Below, piece after piece: positions 1 to 11,049 of a stretch of DNA of 64,000 bases (within the stretch, counting starts at the first letter, position 1; every line of letters begins with the position of its first letter). Source of the DNA: Harmothoe impar (taxonomy: Eukaryota; Annelida; Polychaeta; Phyllodocida; Polynoidae); assembly GCA_947462335.1 (NCBI GenBank), contig OX381714.1, forward strand, positions 61,053,800-61,117,799. The letters are read 5' to 3'. A program made the translations under genes and the position numbers. The notes under the pieces were generated by a model that worked only from the letters and a program-made list of their open reading frames with translations, searched no databases and had not been told where the DNA came from.

Positions 1-84
1 AGATACAAGTGTGTGTCAGGGTATGTAAACCTTTCAACACAGCACAATGTTTGTATGTATTTTAATGCATCATACTGTATTTCC

Positions 85-470
85 TTTTGTCATCATGACG
101 CATAAGTGCGGCGAGTAACTCACCAGTGCTGCATTCAAGCATCATGCCGGCCCAATTGGGTTGATACACTCCTGACGGATCAGCATGATGCACCAATGGA
201 GCATCGGCTAGTTACTCACCAGCGCTGTGGCGGAACACCATGATAACCATGAATCTTGCTGTCGCCCTTAACGCTTGAAGGACGGCATGATACCTTAATT
301 AATGCATCATGCCCTTGATCATCATGATGCATTAATGCAGCCCTGGTGAGCATCATGACGACCCTACGGGGTTCAGACATTACCGAAGGATCAGCATGAT
401 GCACCAATGCAGCACCGGTGAAAAATGCCATATTTTAGCGACATGCATCCTTAAAGGGTCAAAGGGTTAT
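85..470. repeat. Degenerate multi-hairpin (TTAA-type) MITE copies
   Basis: This stretch carries the hairpin modules of the family best seen at 62984-63212: GATGCACCAATG arms around a GGCGAGTWACTCGCC core, and an end reading CCTTAAAGGG. The modules are rearranged, so it is probably more than one damaged copy. I see no gene in 1-1390. Confidence 0.7.
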
Positions 471-838
471 ACCTGTATAATGTAGCCTACTGTGAGAGTA
501 CTTATTTTCATGGGTCTAAATTTCCGCGGATGAGTGAAAATCGGCGAATTCGCGGGTATTTATTCCATACTTAAGCATATAAAAATTTCACGGATTTTCC
601 ATTTCCGCGAAAATCGCAAAAATATATACCCAGCGAAATAAAGTACTTTCACGGTATATAGTTATATTGTAGCATCATGCCATCATTAAATGGTTAAATA
701 GTGTACATTGTAGCCTATGGTGAGGTGTATTGGACTGAGTCAGGGGTGGTGTGGTGGTGGCCAAGTGGTCGTGATGTGTACCATAAGGATGTAACCGCAC
801 GGTGCCAACCCCGCACACACCCCTCACCTTCTGTATAT

Positions 839-1078
839 CTTTAAGGACGGATGTCGCTAAAAGATGACATTTGTCGTCATGATGCACCAATGCAGCCCCG
901 GCAAGTAACTCGCCGGGTCTGCATTGGTGCATCATACCGGCCCTTCGGGGGTGTCTCAACCCCATATGGTCGGCATGGTGCTTGAATGCAGCACTGGCGA
1001 GTTATTCACCAGGCTGCATTCATGCATCATGATGGCTAAGGGCATGATGTATTAAGGGATCATGCCGTCCTTAAAGGG
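839..1078. mobile_element. Multi-hairpin MITE, near-complete copy
   Basis: It starts TTTAAGGACGGATGTCGC and ends GCCGTCCTTAAAGGG, which are inverted ends. Between them are two perfect-to-near-perfect hairpins, each with the core GGCGAGTWACTCGCC, and a smaller inverted spacer. The size of about 240 bp matches the other copies. Confidence 0.75.
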
Positions 1079-1390
1079 TTATACAATACACTTGTACACC
1101 ACCATATGCACCATATGTACAGTGTGGCAGCAGAACGTGTGGAAGAATAATACCACACGAGCCACACATAAAACATATGACACATAACACGTCTTTGTAC
1201 ATATATCTCATCAATACCGTTCCCTGATTTCAAAGTGTAGTTATTATTTTTTGCACCTGTGTATTTTCTTACAAATAACAAAGCTTTGTATTTCTATGTC
1301 ACATAAAATAGTCTATACTAATCCATTCCCTGATTTAAAAGTGTAGTCATGGTTCATGTAAATACACATTTATAGATATCTTCTTTTTTT

Positions 1391-1980
1391 TTACATGTGC
1401 ATTTTCTCTTCTTTCTCGATGTCAGTGACGGAGAAGAAGTTTCCCAACATGAGCACTATACCACTTTTTTTGGTTCCGTTATAATGGCTAAATCCCGTAT
1501 AATAATAGTTGGTCCATCTGAGACAATTTAGTTTTGGGGTAATGCTGTCCTTATCCCTCATATATACCATACACCATCTACAACAATATAACAATGTCCA
1601 AGTCACATTCTCTCTGCCCTCATGTCATGTGTGTTGGTCCATATCAGGACCGTGTGGCAGAGAAGAAAAGTCCCATGTATATACATGTAGTATGTCTTAT
1701 TATATTTTGTATGCATGTGCATTTTTTTTCTTTTTCGATGTCAGTGGCAGAAAAAAAGTTTCTCAACATAAAGCACTCTCCCATGTTTGTTCTCCCATTA
1801 TAATGGCTTAATCAGGTTACCGTATTCGGCCCATCTGGGACAATCTAGTTCTGGTGTACTGCTATCCCTGTCCCTCATATAAACATACTGTACAATATGT
1901 ACAACGACATAACAATGTTTTAATGTCTGTTTTCTCTGCCCTCAGGACCGAGTAGCAGAGAAGAAAAGTCCCATCATGTT
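1391..1980. repeat. Local tandem duplication, period about 315 bp
   Basis: A unit running from a CGATGTCAGTG box (1418, again 1736) to a CAGAGAAGAAAAGTCCC box (1660, again 1956) occurs twice with moderate divergence. The two boxes also resemble each other. The last unit overlaps the 3' end of the RING-finger ORF on the other strand and supplies its last dozen codons. Confidence 0.65.
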
Positions 1981-2856
1981 CATCATGAAGCCCGGTCTCC
2001 CCTGTTTCCGGTTCCGGCTGTTCCGCCGTCCCAGGGAGCTGTAACTATAGCTACTGTCGTCACTGTCCTCGTCACCGGAAGTGGAGAGCGGCCCGAAGCG
2101 CGTGCGCGTCTTGAGGGATGGGGATCTGGCCGGAAGTAGGACCGGGTCGCTGCTGGGACGCGGCAGGGCGCGACGTCGGCCTCCGTCCTCACCGCGTCGC
2201 CGCATCTGGACCGCGGGTACCGTGGGACTTCCGGTCGTCGTGGGACTAGGTTTGGTGGGTTGACCGGAAGTGCTGATGTCCTCCAGCGCAGGCGCACTAG
2301 GGTGGAGGCGAGTGTCTACTTCCGGTGTGAAAAGTTGAGGCGTACTGGGCTGAGGCCGCGCAGGGGTTGGGGGGATAGTTTGGGTGGTGGTGGTGGTTTG
2401 GGTCTTTAGTTCATCAGCGTCCCGTTTCTGAGGGATGGCGCCACGAGCGACGTCCCCACCACTCTGCGTCCTGTTGATGACATCACTGATAGCGTCAGCA
2501 AGACGGCACGTCAGGAAATTCGAAGGCAGACCGGAAATACCGGCGGGCCCCAAACGCGCCTCCTGTCGGCAAATCGGGCACGGCAGCAACACCGCCACGC
2601 CAGTCGACGAACGCCGACTACTGCGCGCCGGGATGGTCTTCTTCCGGTAGTCGACGAGGCACTTCCGGCAGAAGGTGTGGAGGCAGGGGAGGGCGCGGGG
2701 GTCGGCGGCGGCGTCGGGTCGGGTGAGGCAGATGGCGCACTCTACCAGGTCCTGGAGGGTCTGCACGGAGACGGAGGGCCCCATGAGGTCGCCGACCGTG
2801 GGGGTGGACGTACCGGCCGCCGCCGACGCCGTCAGACGCTCCTGTATGGCGGCCAT
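1942..2856 (-). CDS. RING-finger protein, probable E3 ubiquitin ligase (last exon)
   Basis: The 304-residue reading frame starts at the ATG at 2856-2854, which has a good context (accaagATGG), and ends at 1942. Residues 40-96 form a C3HC4 RING: C40, C43, C58, H60, C63, C66, C93 and C96, with the TRIM-like LPCLHTFCRKC core. RING domains of this kind bind two zinc ions and recruit ubiquitin-loaded E2 enzymes. The rest is low-complexity: a Thr/Pro/Ser-rich middle, an Arg-rich stretch and an acidic Ser-rich tail. No B-box, coiled coil or substrate-binding domain is visible, so the target is unknown. The open frame continues to 2949, but a pyrimidine-rich stretch ending in CAG at 2892-2894 reads as a splice acceptor. 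The coding exon therefore probably begins at 2891, with 5'-UTR exon(s) further right. The exon is GC- and CpG-rich inside AT-rich DNA. The final residues come from a local repeat, so the true 3' end may be spliced differently. Confidence 0.75.
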   Translation of the reverse strand: MAAIQERLTASAAAGTSTPTVGDLMGPSVSVQTLQDLVECAICLTRPDAAADPRALPCLHTFCRKCLVDYRKKTIPARSSRRSSTGVAVLLPCPICRQEARLGPAGISGLPSNFLTCRLADAISDVINRTQSGGDVARGAIPQKRDADELKTQTTTTTQTIPPTPARPQPSTPQLFTPEVDTRLHPSAPALEDISTSGQPTKPSPTTTGSPTVPAVQMRRRGEDGGRRRALPRPSSDPVLLPARSPSLKTRTRFGPLSTSGDEDSDDSSYSYSSLGRRNSRNRKQGRPGFMMNMMGLFFSATRS

Positions 2857-2956
2857 CTTGGTGTAGGGGGGGCTGCTGGTGGTGAGGGCGTCTGTAAATA
2901 GACAAGGGAGGAAAACAGTTAGAACAGTGTCGCATGGTTTTAAATACATGGTATTA

Positions 2957-3390
2957 GGCCAAAAAAAAAGGTGTGTTTCAGGTTACCCGACCCTACCTAG
3001 CAAAATATGGCCGACCCTAGAAATTTTTATCCAATTTTGAAAAAAAAGAAGTAATAATATGACCATTTCAGAGTCAATTTGATAGTCAGCGAGTCGACGC
3101 TGTTGTTGGCGAGTCAGCGCTGAAGTTTACAAGTCAATTTTTTTGTACTTTACAGGCCAGTGGATTAATCTGTCTTGAGAAAACATTTTTTACGCTATAT
3201 CAGAGTCAAATTGACAGTCCACGTGTCGACATAGTTGTCTGCGAGTCAGCGCTGGAGTTTGCGAGTTAATTTTTGGATACATTTCAGGCCAGAATAAAAA
3301 ATTAAAAAAATCAGAAAAAAAAAAAAAATCCGACCTACCTACCTAGATTTTCAGACTATGTAACCTGAAACACACCTCTTTTTTTTGGCC
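2957..3390. mobile_element. Harbinger-like MITE with GGCC-A(n) ends
   Basis: It begins GGCCAAAAAAAAAGGTGTG and ends with the inverse (CACACCTC, T run, GGCC), giving inverted ends of about 40 bp. It is flanked by TTA on both sides (2954-2956 and 3391-3393), the 3-bp TSD of PIF/Harbinger transposons. There is no ORF. It lies just upstream of the RING exon, inside its presumed first intron. Confidence 0.8.
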
Positions 3391-3477
3391 TTAGGGACGA
3401 GTTATTTAGTACTGGGTGTATCCCCGCGGGGATCCTCCCCCCTCCCATTTTATCCCTACCGCCTCTTAGGTGCATTC

Positions 3478-3620
3478 TCCATTAGCCGATTTGGAGGTGC
3501 TGTCGGCCGCTACATCGTCCAATCGGCAAGTAAACCCCAATAACCACACTACATAGAGTGTAGCTACCAGTGGTGTCCTCTGGTCGATCGGCCAACAGCA
3601 CCTCCAAATCAGCTAATGGA
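3478..3620. repeat. Hairpin (foldback) element of about 140 bp
   Basis: Arms at 3478-3510 and 3586-3620 are inverted copies (CATTAGCCGATTTGGAGGTG against its complement) around a short loop. It carries no coding sequence. Confidence 0.7.
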
Positions 3621-3833
3621 AAATGGCCCAAGCCATCTGGTAAGAAATGACTTGGCCCTGCGCCTGTGCTTATAACTTTCCATGGTACAATTTCCAAGAC
3701 CTGCGCTTATTAAGTATGTATCACAAATTGCCTAAATTTTCATGTCCATACCCTCATTTACCATTCGCTTATTCGAGACCTGCGCTTATTCAAGGCACTA
3801 CGGTATGTGGTAGGGCGGCATGCTGCATCCACA

Positions 3834-4108
3834 CACAGAGAAGAAACAGAGTCAAAAGGGAGTGCAGGCTCCAGCATGACTCCCTTCTTTAGGGGAGTCC
3901 AGGTCGCATAAGGGAGCCTAGGTGACACCCTGGCTGACCTAAGGATGTCACCTGGGGGAGTCACATGACCCAGAGAGCTATATGACTCCCTTAGGTCAGC
4001 CAGAGAGCCACCTAGGCTCCCTTAATAGGCAACCTGGGCTCCCCTAGAGAGGGGAATCATTCTGGAGGAAACCTGGACTCCCTTTTGACGCTGTTTCTTT
4101 TCTCTGTG
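3834..4108. mobile_element. Foldback MITE with CACAGAGA ends, copy 1
   Basis: The ends are CACAGAGAAGAAACAG and its complement, and the interior is almost fully self-complementary (TAGGGGAG and GGCTCCC modules). CA flanks both ends. A second copy at 16760-16998 is flanked by TA on both sides. No ORF. Confidence 0.75.
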
Positions 4109-4554
4109 CAGGTTACATTACAGACGTGACGTCACGCTGTTTGATGTAGTATGAGATAAGTCTGTAATTCACTTTGTGACTAAACTCAGCAAATTGGTGT
4201 AGAACGTGCAGACACGGTACTGATGTATAGCCCAGGAGCTTATCCCTCAGGTGTAAACGATTTAGCCCCGATCGCCCTTTATCTGGACAACAATAGTGGG
4301 GTGCCTGGTTGGTAGTATGTTGGTGATTATGCAAGTTTTCTGCACAATTTGAATGGTAGAAACTGGAGAAATAAGCCTCAACCCCAGGGTATTCCAGGGG
4401 CATATCCTACTTCATGGGCCGAACAGTCCCAGGTTCGGTCCGTATGGGCCCTGTGGACCTGCTGACCAGCCTTCGGCTGTGTTGGTTTCAAAACTATATC
4501 ATCATCATCATCATCATCGAGTACTTTAAAGTGTTATGCTATTTTGTCTCTATG

Positions 4555-4680
4555 AGTATGATGCACGAATGCAGTCCTGGCGACAGACTGGGCGGGTTCA
4601 CTTGTAGGCGATGCATTCATGCATCATGCCGACCAGTTCGGGGTGTATCAAACCCGTAGCCTAGGCATAGGGTCGGCATG
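4555..4680. repeat. Partial multi-hairpin MITE
   Basis: One hairpin module (GATGCACGAATGCAG to GCATTCATGCATC) and the inverted spacer are present, but the ends are missing. Confidence 0.6.
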
Positions 4681-4894
4681 TGGATCTTTCATTCCTACTC
4701 CGGGTTCATTGTAAACAGTCACGTGTGCAACAATGGACGAACCTGCGGAGTCACTAGACGCCGCCCATTCTGTGCGTAATCTTGAATCCCCACTTCTGGC
4801 GTAATCTTAAAGTCTTAGTAGTACCCACCACTATTAAAGAAGGCAAAAAAGGAAAAGAAGAACCAACATCAGACGCCATCCATGTGCCTCTACA

Positions 4895-5299
4895 CCCGGG
4901 GGGGGTACTCAGATATGAAATGGCTACCCACTGCCAAACGGCCCGCGGAGGCGGTAGCGGTCGGTCTAAAAATTAGGGGGGCGGTGACTCTCTGCACCCC
5001 TCAAAAAGGGGGGCGGTAACCCTGGAGGAGGGAGCAATAATTGGATATCAGTAAGGTTTTTAATGATAAATTGCAAGAAATAGAACTATTATCCTTGTTT
5101 GCTTTACTTTTTGCACCAAAAATTAAAGGTATATTAACCCAATGTTGCCAGAAATAACATGGGCGGTGGCTTATCTATAAGGAATCTTGGGGTGGTCAAC
5201 TGTATTCAGAAGGGGTGGTGGTTTTGCACCTCCTGTTTTTAGGCAGGCGGTAGTTTGGCAGTCGGTGGGTACCAACAAAGAGTGAGTAGCCCCCCCGGG
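4895..5299. mobile_element. hAT-type MITE with perfect 8-bp TSD
   Basis: Inverted ends CCCGGGGGGG(G)TACTCA and TGAGTAGCCCCCCCGGG bound 405 bp without an ORF. The exact 8-bp duplication CCTCTACA lies at 4887-4894 and 5300-5307. Eight-base TSDs are the mark of hAT transposases. Confidence 0.88.
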
Positions 5300-5467
5300 C
5301 CTCTACATGGGTACCCACAGTTTTGACCATGTCGCCGTGTCGATTTTTAAAAGGGCCGTGTCGCTGTGTCGGACGTGTTGATTTTTACCCATGCAGAGTC
5401 ACATCCATATTAGGACTAGATTGAGTTTCGTTATTAAGATTACGGGAAAAGTGGGCTTTTTAAGATT

Positions 5468-5690
5468 ACCGTAAATTCTCGCGTATAAGCCTAACTCGCG
5501 TATAAGCCGCACTCCTAACTTTGACAAATTATATAAGCCGCAGAGGGGGTCTGAATATTGCGATTTTGGTACTGTAGTATACTAATAAAAATTCTCGTAT
5601 AAGCCGCACCCTATATAGGCATGTTTGGTATCAAAAGAAAGCTGAGTCTGACTCGCGTACAAGCCGCGGCTTCTACGCGAGAATTTACGG
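5468..5690. mobile_element. MITE with CCGTAAA ends and CGCGTATAAGCC motifs, copy 1
   Basis: The ends CCGTAAATTCTCGCGTA and the complement bound 223 bp; the motif GCGTATAAGCC recurs inside. It sits within the right arm of the older element at 4750-5720. A second copy lies at 35907-36100. Confidence 0.8.
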
Positions 5691-5756
5691 GTACGCACAG
5701 AATGGGCGGCGTCTAGTCACATGTATGGTGGGGGTGTAGATGGGGGGGGGGGGGGG

Positions 5757-5975
5757 GTCCCCATATCGCATGTCGATTTTAAGAAATGGTCATGTCGCCT
5801 GTCCCTTAAATCCTCATATCCCATGTCGCCCTTAAGAACCTCTCATGTCCCATGTCGATTTTAAGAAACACCCCATGTCATGTCACTTATTTTTCTCCTC
5901 ATGTCACTAAGCCCCATGTCGCATGTCGATTTTAAGAAATGGCCATGTCGCCGTGTCGAATTTAGCCATCCACCC
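5757..5975. repeat. Short tandem array of ATGTCGCATGTCGATTTTAAG units
   Basis: About five imperfect units with the words CATGTCGCATGTC and GATTTTAAGAAA follow one another. An inverted copy interrupted by two MITEs lies at 12680-13405, and related sequence at 5302-5400, 10545-10750 and 58805-58945. The longest of these begin with CTCTACATGGGTACC. Function unknown. Confidence 0.7.
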
Positions 5976-6208
5976 CCATTATGGTATTATGGTGGTATAG
6001 TATCCCTCTATAGTACATAAATACGTCTAGCAAACTGCACGGCATATGGCACACATTATGTCACATTTTAATGTAGGATGAAGTCATGATAAAGTGTCCT
6101 TAACACACGTACATACATATTAACATATATATATACTATATTAATTTAATAATATTTATTACACTATACTACAATGAATGATCGGCGTTTCTGTGGCCGG
6201 CCAAGCTC

Positions 6209-6715
6209 CCCGGGGGGGGCACTTGAATTTTTTTTGACGGGGGTGTGCGGCTGGACCTCTGACAACCCTTACCCTTATTAGGGCGATTTTGATGCCAAAA
6301 AGTTACCCTTGTTAGGGCATTTTCGGTCAAAAGTGTCTAGGTTTCGGTAAAAAAGCGATAAAATAGCCAGAAAGTTACCCTTGTTAGGGCATTTTCGGCC
6401 AAAAGGGCCTAGGTTTCGGAAAAAAAAGCGATAACATAGATCATGTTTGTGTAAATCTGCTGAAAAAATTACCCTCGTGTGGAGGATTTTGTCGAAAACT
6501 GCGATATTTTTGGTGAAAACTGGCAAATATTGGTGAAAACCCGGACATTTTTGTGAAAAATAGACCCTTGTTAGGGCGATTTTCAAGAAAGTGCACCCTT
6601 GTTAGGGCGATTTTCCCTTGAAAAGTGGACCCTTGTTAGGGCGATTTTGTAGAAAAAGTAGCCTTCCCAGCCGCACACATGTGTATACAAAATATACTAA
6701 GTGCCCCCCCCCGGG
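6209..6715. mobile_element. hAT-type MITE with internal tandem repeat and perfect 8-bp TSD
   Basis: The ends are CCCGGGGGGGGCACTT and AAGTGCCCCCCCCCGGG. The TSD CCAAGCTC is exact (6201-6208 and 6716-6723). The interior (6269-6655) holds roughly eight units built on ACCCTTGTTAGGGC followed by a TTTTCG tract. The small minus-strand ORF at 6278-6586 only reads across this array and is not a gene. Confidence 0.88.
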
Positions 6716-7110
6716 CCAAGCTCATTCTCCCTATTCAGGTTTCCCATAATGCCCGCGCTCAGGTAGTTTCCGGTACAGCACACCCTCCCCCACCCTACTC
6801 ACTCACTGTGTGACACCTGTATTAAGAAATTAATTTCTTTGGCTTAAAATGTCATACCAACTTAAGTAAAATCTTAATGGAAAGATATTTGTTTTATCTA
6901 CCCCCCTAGACAATTTTGAATAGTATGTAAAAGAGGTAAAAGAGTTTTGTTGGGAGTTGAACATGAGGTAACATTACGTTTTGGCATTCACTCAGGATAT
7001 GCCTATGGCAAAAATACATCACTAACCTTACTTCAAATTATCTCCACTGATGTTGGGTAAATAGGGCTAGCGATTTATAAATGTGTATAATGTCCATAGT
7101 TTTAATAGGC

Positions 7111-8890
7111 TCCATGTGTTACATCCCATGCTGAATAATCCAGGTTAATAATCCATGAAAATAACAATATCTGTCAGACTTGTTTTTGAGACTGTGTCAG
7201 TCTCCACCCAGCTTACAGGCACAACTGACTGAAGACCCTACACAAAATTAACTTTGGCTTTCTAGATGCTACCCCCCTCCCCCACCCTACAGGTGTGGCA
7301 GTCAGCCTCCACACCTCCAGGTGTGATGTACCTGTGAGATGCTCCTGTCACAGTTACCCCCACCAGCCCTTCACACCTCTGAGCATGGTGTGGCACTGGT
7401 CACTATATCAAAGTGGTCTCTCACACTGGGCCTACCTCCTGGTGTATTTTGTAGCCTTATTGGCTAAAAAAAGTATTCAGAATTAACAGAATTTTTTTTA
7501 ACTCTCTCAGAAAATAGTTAAGATCATTTGCTAACATATGAAAGTGATTTTGATAGGGGGTCCCAGGCATATTTCTAGTTTTTTTGGCCCCTTAAGTTAA
7601 AAAATATAGCAAAATCGGTCTAAATCTTACATTTAGAGCTAGAAATTAAGTGTAAAATGGCTAGAATCAGGAGAGAAAATGGCTACAATTTATACCCTTA
7701 GTTATTTTAAGTAACTTAATGAAATCTATATCATTCTAGATAATGTTTTATTGGTAAATAGTTTCAATATTCTAACCTTTGATAAAAATAGCAAATATCA
7801 TGGGCTACAAATATATCAAATATTCAAAGTCCAATAAAACGGTCAATTTTGCTCAAAATCTCCTAATTTTTTAACATGGCTTAGTCAGCATGTACATGTA
7901 TCAGATAATTCAATATCAGCTCATTCTCATACATTTCAGCTATATGCGCATATACCTGCGCAGTGGGTCCATATTCAAGAGGTAGCGATCCACCTTAAAT
8001 GAAACGTGGGTATTTACCTATCAAATGTGATATGTATGGATGGCCTCATTGAATATTAAATGGCACCATTAGACCCCTTCCCCTACAATAAGTTTTCTTA
8101 TGAACATCACTTTGTGGAAAAAAGGAAATGTACAAACTCAAAACGAATACGATTTTCAGGCAAAAAAAAAGACCTAAAAGATAAGTTTTTTTGGAGATTT
8201 AGGTTGACAGCTCCGGGTAGGCTACATTGCAACATGGCCCTGAATGTAGAGGCCCGTGATTGCAATGATTAGGGCTAGTGCCCATGCATTTTCTCTGTAT
8301 TTTTGCCAACAATTTGAAGAAAATATAAATATCAAAAATTGAATTTGAGGTTTTGTAAACACAAATGGAATGTAAGATTTCTAACCTATAGCTATATATG
8401 CAAGTAGGTTTACTACGATTTTCAGTTTTGAGGTATTTAATATTTTTGAGGTATCAATTTTTTTCTATTTAATATACATTTGGCCAAATACATATTTCAA
8501 AGTATTATAGCCTTCTAACCCCCCCCCCCCCCCCCGCCCCCTCAAATCTTGACCTCAAAGAGTAGGCCCAGTGTGCACGGGAGACCACTTTGATATAGTG
8601 ACTAGTGCCACACCATGCTCAGAGGTGTGAAGGGCTGGTGGGGGTAACTGTGACAGGAGCATCTCACAGGTACATCACACCTGGAGGTGTGGAGGCTGAC
8701 TGCCACACCTGTAGGGTGGGGGAGGGGGGTAGCATCTAGAAAGCCAAAGTTAATTTTGTGTAGGGTCTTCAGTCAGTTGTGCCTGTAAGCTGGGTGGAGA
8801 CTGACACAGTCTCAGAAACAAGTCTGACAGATATTGTTATTTTCATGGATTATTAACCTGGATTATTCAGCATGGGATGTAACACATGGA
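7111..8890. repeat. Large inverted repeat: 325-bp arms, 1.1-kb AT-rich spacer
   Basis: Left arm 7111-7435 and right arm 8562-8890 are near-identical inverted copies; the clear difference seen is a 4-base indel near the inner end. The spacer (7436-8561) is AT-rich and ends in a C15 run; no ORF over 70 codons stands out. No TSD is evident at the outer ends, although weaker similarity continues outward for about 25 bp. It could be a foldback transposon or a palindromic duplication. Confidence 0.85.
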
Positions 8891-9770
8891 GTATGCTATA
8901 CAGTGGATAACCATGGACATTAAACTATCACATCCCCATGTGTACGGTCTATTTGACAATTGCCTACATCAAGCTGGAGGTAAGGTTTCATTAGGAACCA
9001 ATATATTACTAGTATTAGCCCTCTCAGTGTGTAGCCTATTATATTGGTACATACTGAAGATGCAATATGTCAACATTTACTTTACTTTCGTACATTGATC
9101 CTGGTTTTGTCACGTAAAAAATCTTCACTGGGTCCGTAGGACAGAAGATCTTCTTTCTGATAATATATGAATGTGTATATCTATGTCTTTACAAACCCAA
9201 ATTATGTCTATTGTAAGTTAGGCTTAGCTATTACAACGGGTAGGTCTAGCCTAGGTTAGCCTAAAACCGGAAACTGCCTGACCAGGGGGCGATAATGCGG
9301 GAGTTGGTAACCTGAATAGGGCCTATGGAGAGCGACACACAGACAGACATCCCACCCTGTGCCGTTCATCAGCTGCACACCGCGGCCGTTCATGACCCAG
9401 TGCATCTAGGTGCACCCTTATTTGGGCATGGGGCTGGACTTTGGTCAGTCACTCACAGTCACGCCAGCCTATGTAGGTCAGCTCAAGTAGGTCAGGTCAC
9501 GCAGGCTGGGTATGGTCAGTCACACATGAGGGTGAGACTGAGGAAACTCAGAAAGGGTAGCGATGGGACTCGCCAGAGGCCGAAGGCCTCTGGTATAGTC
9601 TATGTCTAGCTAACTGTATTAACACATGTAGGCTACTATTTGGGATGAAGTGATGACTTGTGATTAATACTAATGATGCAGCGTCCTATAGTAACACGTG
9701 GGGTGACACGTGGGGTGCTGCTTCCGGTGTGTGACGTCATTAAGGTCACGTGGGGCACGTGGGGCACTAT
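8891..9770. other. Unassigned stretch
   Basis: No gene, RNA or clear repeat is visible here. The 94-codon frame at 9325-9609 lacks domain-like composition. Confidence 0.5.
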
Positions 9771-9789
9771 CTGCACCTACCACCTGCAT

Positions 9790-9950
9790 GTACCCCCCCC
9801 CCCCCCCCACACACACACACTTATAGTAACACCTGGGAGGATCCCCCCCCCCCCACACACACACAGACCCACACACACTTATAGTAACACCTGGGAGTAC
9901 CCCCCCCCCCCGCCCCCCACCTGGGACCCTTCCCCCCCCCCTCACCCGCC
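9790..9950 (+). repeat. C-run and CA microsatellites
   Basis: Alternating C tracts (10-16 long) and CACACA tracts repeat three times around the words CTTATAGTAACACCTGGGA. ORFs predicted here on either strand are artefacts of the low complexity. Confidence 0.85.
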
Positions 9951-10544
9951 ACCCAAGCCAAACTGGCACACGATCCATGCACGCGCATTACATGGTTTTC
10001 AGTATAGAATGCGTGGTTAGGGAGTAGTTGCATTTCATTTTAAGCAAAATAGTTCTCTTGGTATATCATTTTATAGTGGTTGTGACAATGCAGTACATGT
10101 ACAATGCAGCACCCAACGGCGACTGAGAATGAAATGAAAGTCTTGTCGGGCAGGGTGGGAGGAGGGGGGGGGGACTATAAGAAATATGTACAAATATGTG
10201 TAGACCCTTGCTTTAGATAGCTAAATGCGAAATTCTCAAATTGATTCCTATGTCAAAGGTATAGAGAGACTATAATTATGTGTGTGGGTGGGAGACATTA
10301 TTTTACTTGTGTGGCCTACTGATTGTGACAATGGGCCTTTGTGAGGTTCTTGTCTAAAGGATGTCCATAAGAAAGTTTTGCTAGCTTAGTTTGACACCCC
10401 CCGCGAGCTGTCTCACGTTTGTCTCTTGATAGAATGTCTATAAAAGTTGACTTTACAACAAGGATCCCACTAGCACATAGTTATGTTTCGATTTATAACA
10501 GAGATTAGGCCCCATCATGAATAAATTCGACATGCCCGACACAG

Positions 10545-10760
10545 CGACACGGCCCTTTTAAAAATCGACATGGGCGACACGGCCCTTTTAAAAATCGACA
10601 GGGAAAGAAAAATAAAGGGAAAAAATCGACCTGCAGATAACATTACTAACATTTTCTAAATTCTTATATACATAAAGACCGACCCGACGACACTAGCTCT
10701 TTTGCTAAAAATCGACAGAGTGACACGATCAAAAATGTGGGTACCCATGTAGAGGCACAA
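10545..10760. repeat. Copy of the ATCGACATG... dispersed repeat
   Basis: It contains two GACACGGCCCTTTTAAAAATCG units and ends GGGTACCCATGTAGAGG, the inverse of sequence at 5302-5400 and 58805-58945. No coding sequence. Confidence 0.65.
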
Positions 10761-11049
10761 TTAGGAGATCTGGCGCGGATTTAGGGGCGGGGGAGGCGGA
10801 CCCGGCGTACGCCCCCTATTTTTCTGTATATTTTAATGTAAACATTTCCAATATCCCAAGTACATTGCCTATATCACGCCCCCGCCCACCCTTTCCTAAA
10901 TTCCTGGATCCACCCCTGGAGATATAATTGACATAATTGACCACTCCCTATTACAGTACACGTATAACGGGGTGCTAAATAAGGGATACAGCTGCACAGT
11001 GTCACTGGGGCGGACAGTGTTAATCGTGACAGGAACACCAATTAGCATA

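Larger units (their letters stand above)
4750..5720. mobile_element. Nested inverted-repeat element hosting two younger MITEs
   Basis: The outer arms 4750-4777 and 5693-5720 are complementary at 27 of 28 positions. The similarity continues inward (TAATCTT...CCCACTT on the left, its complement at 5430-5467 on the right). The right arm is split by the element at 5468-5690, and the interior holds another at 4895-5299. The outer element is therefore the oldest of the three. Confidence 0.75.

Noticed and set aside
6278..6586. 102-codon minus-strand frame with repeated FGRKCPNKGNF
   Set aside because: It is the translation of the tandem array inside a hAT-type MITE.
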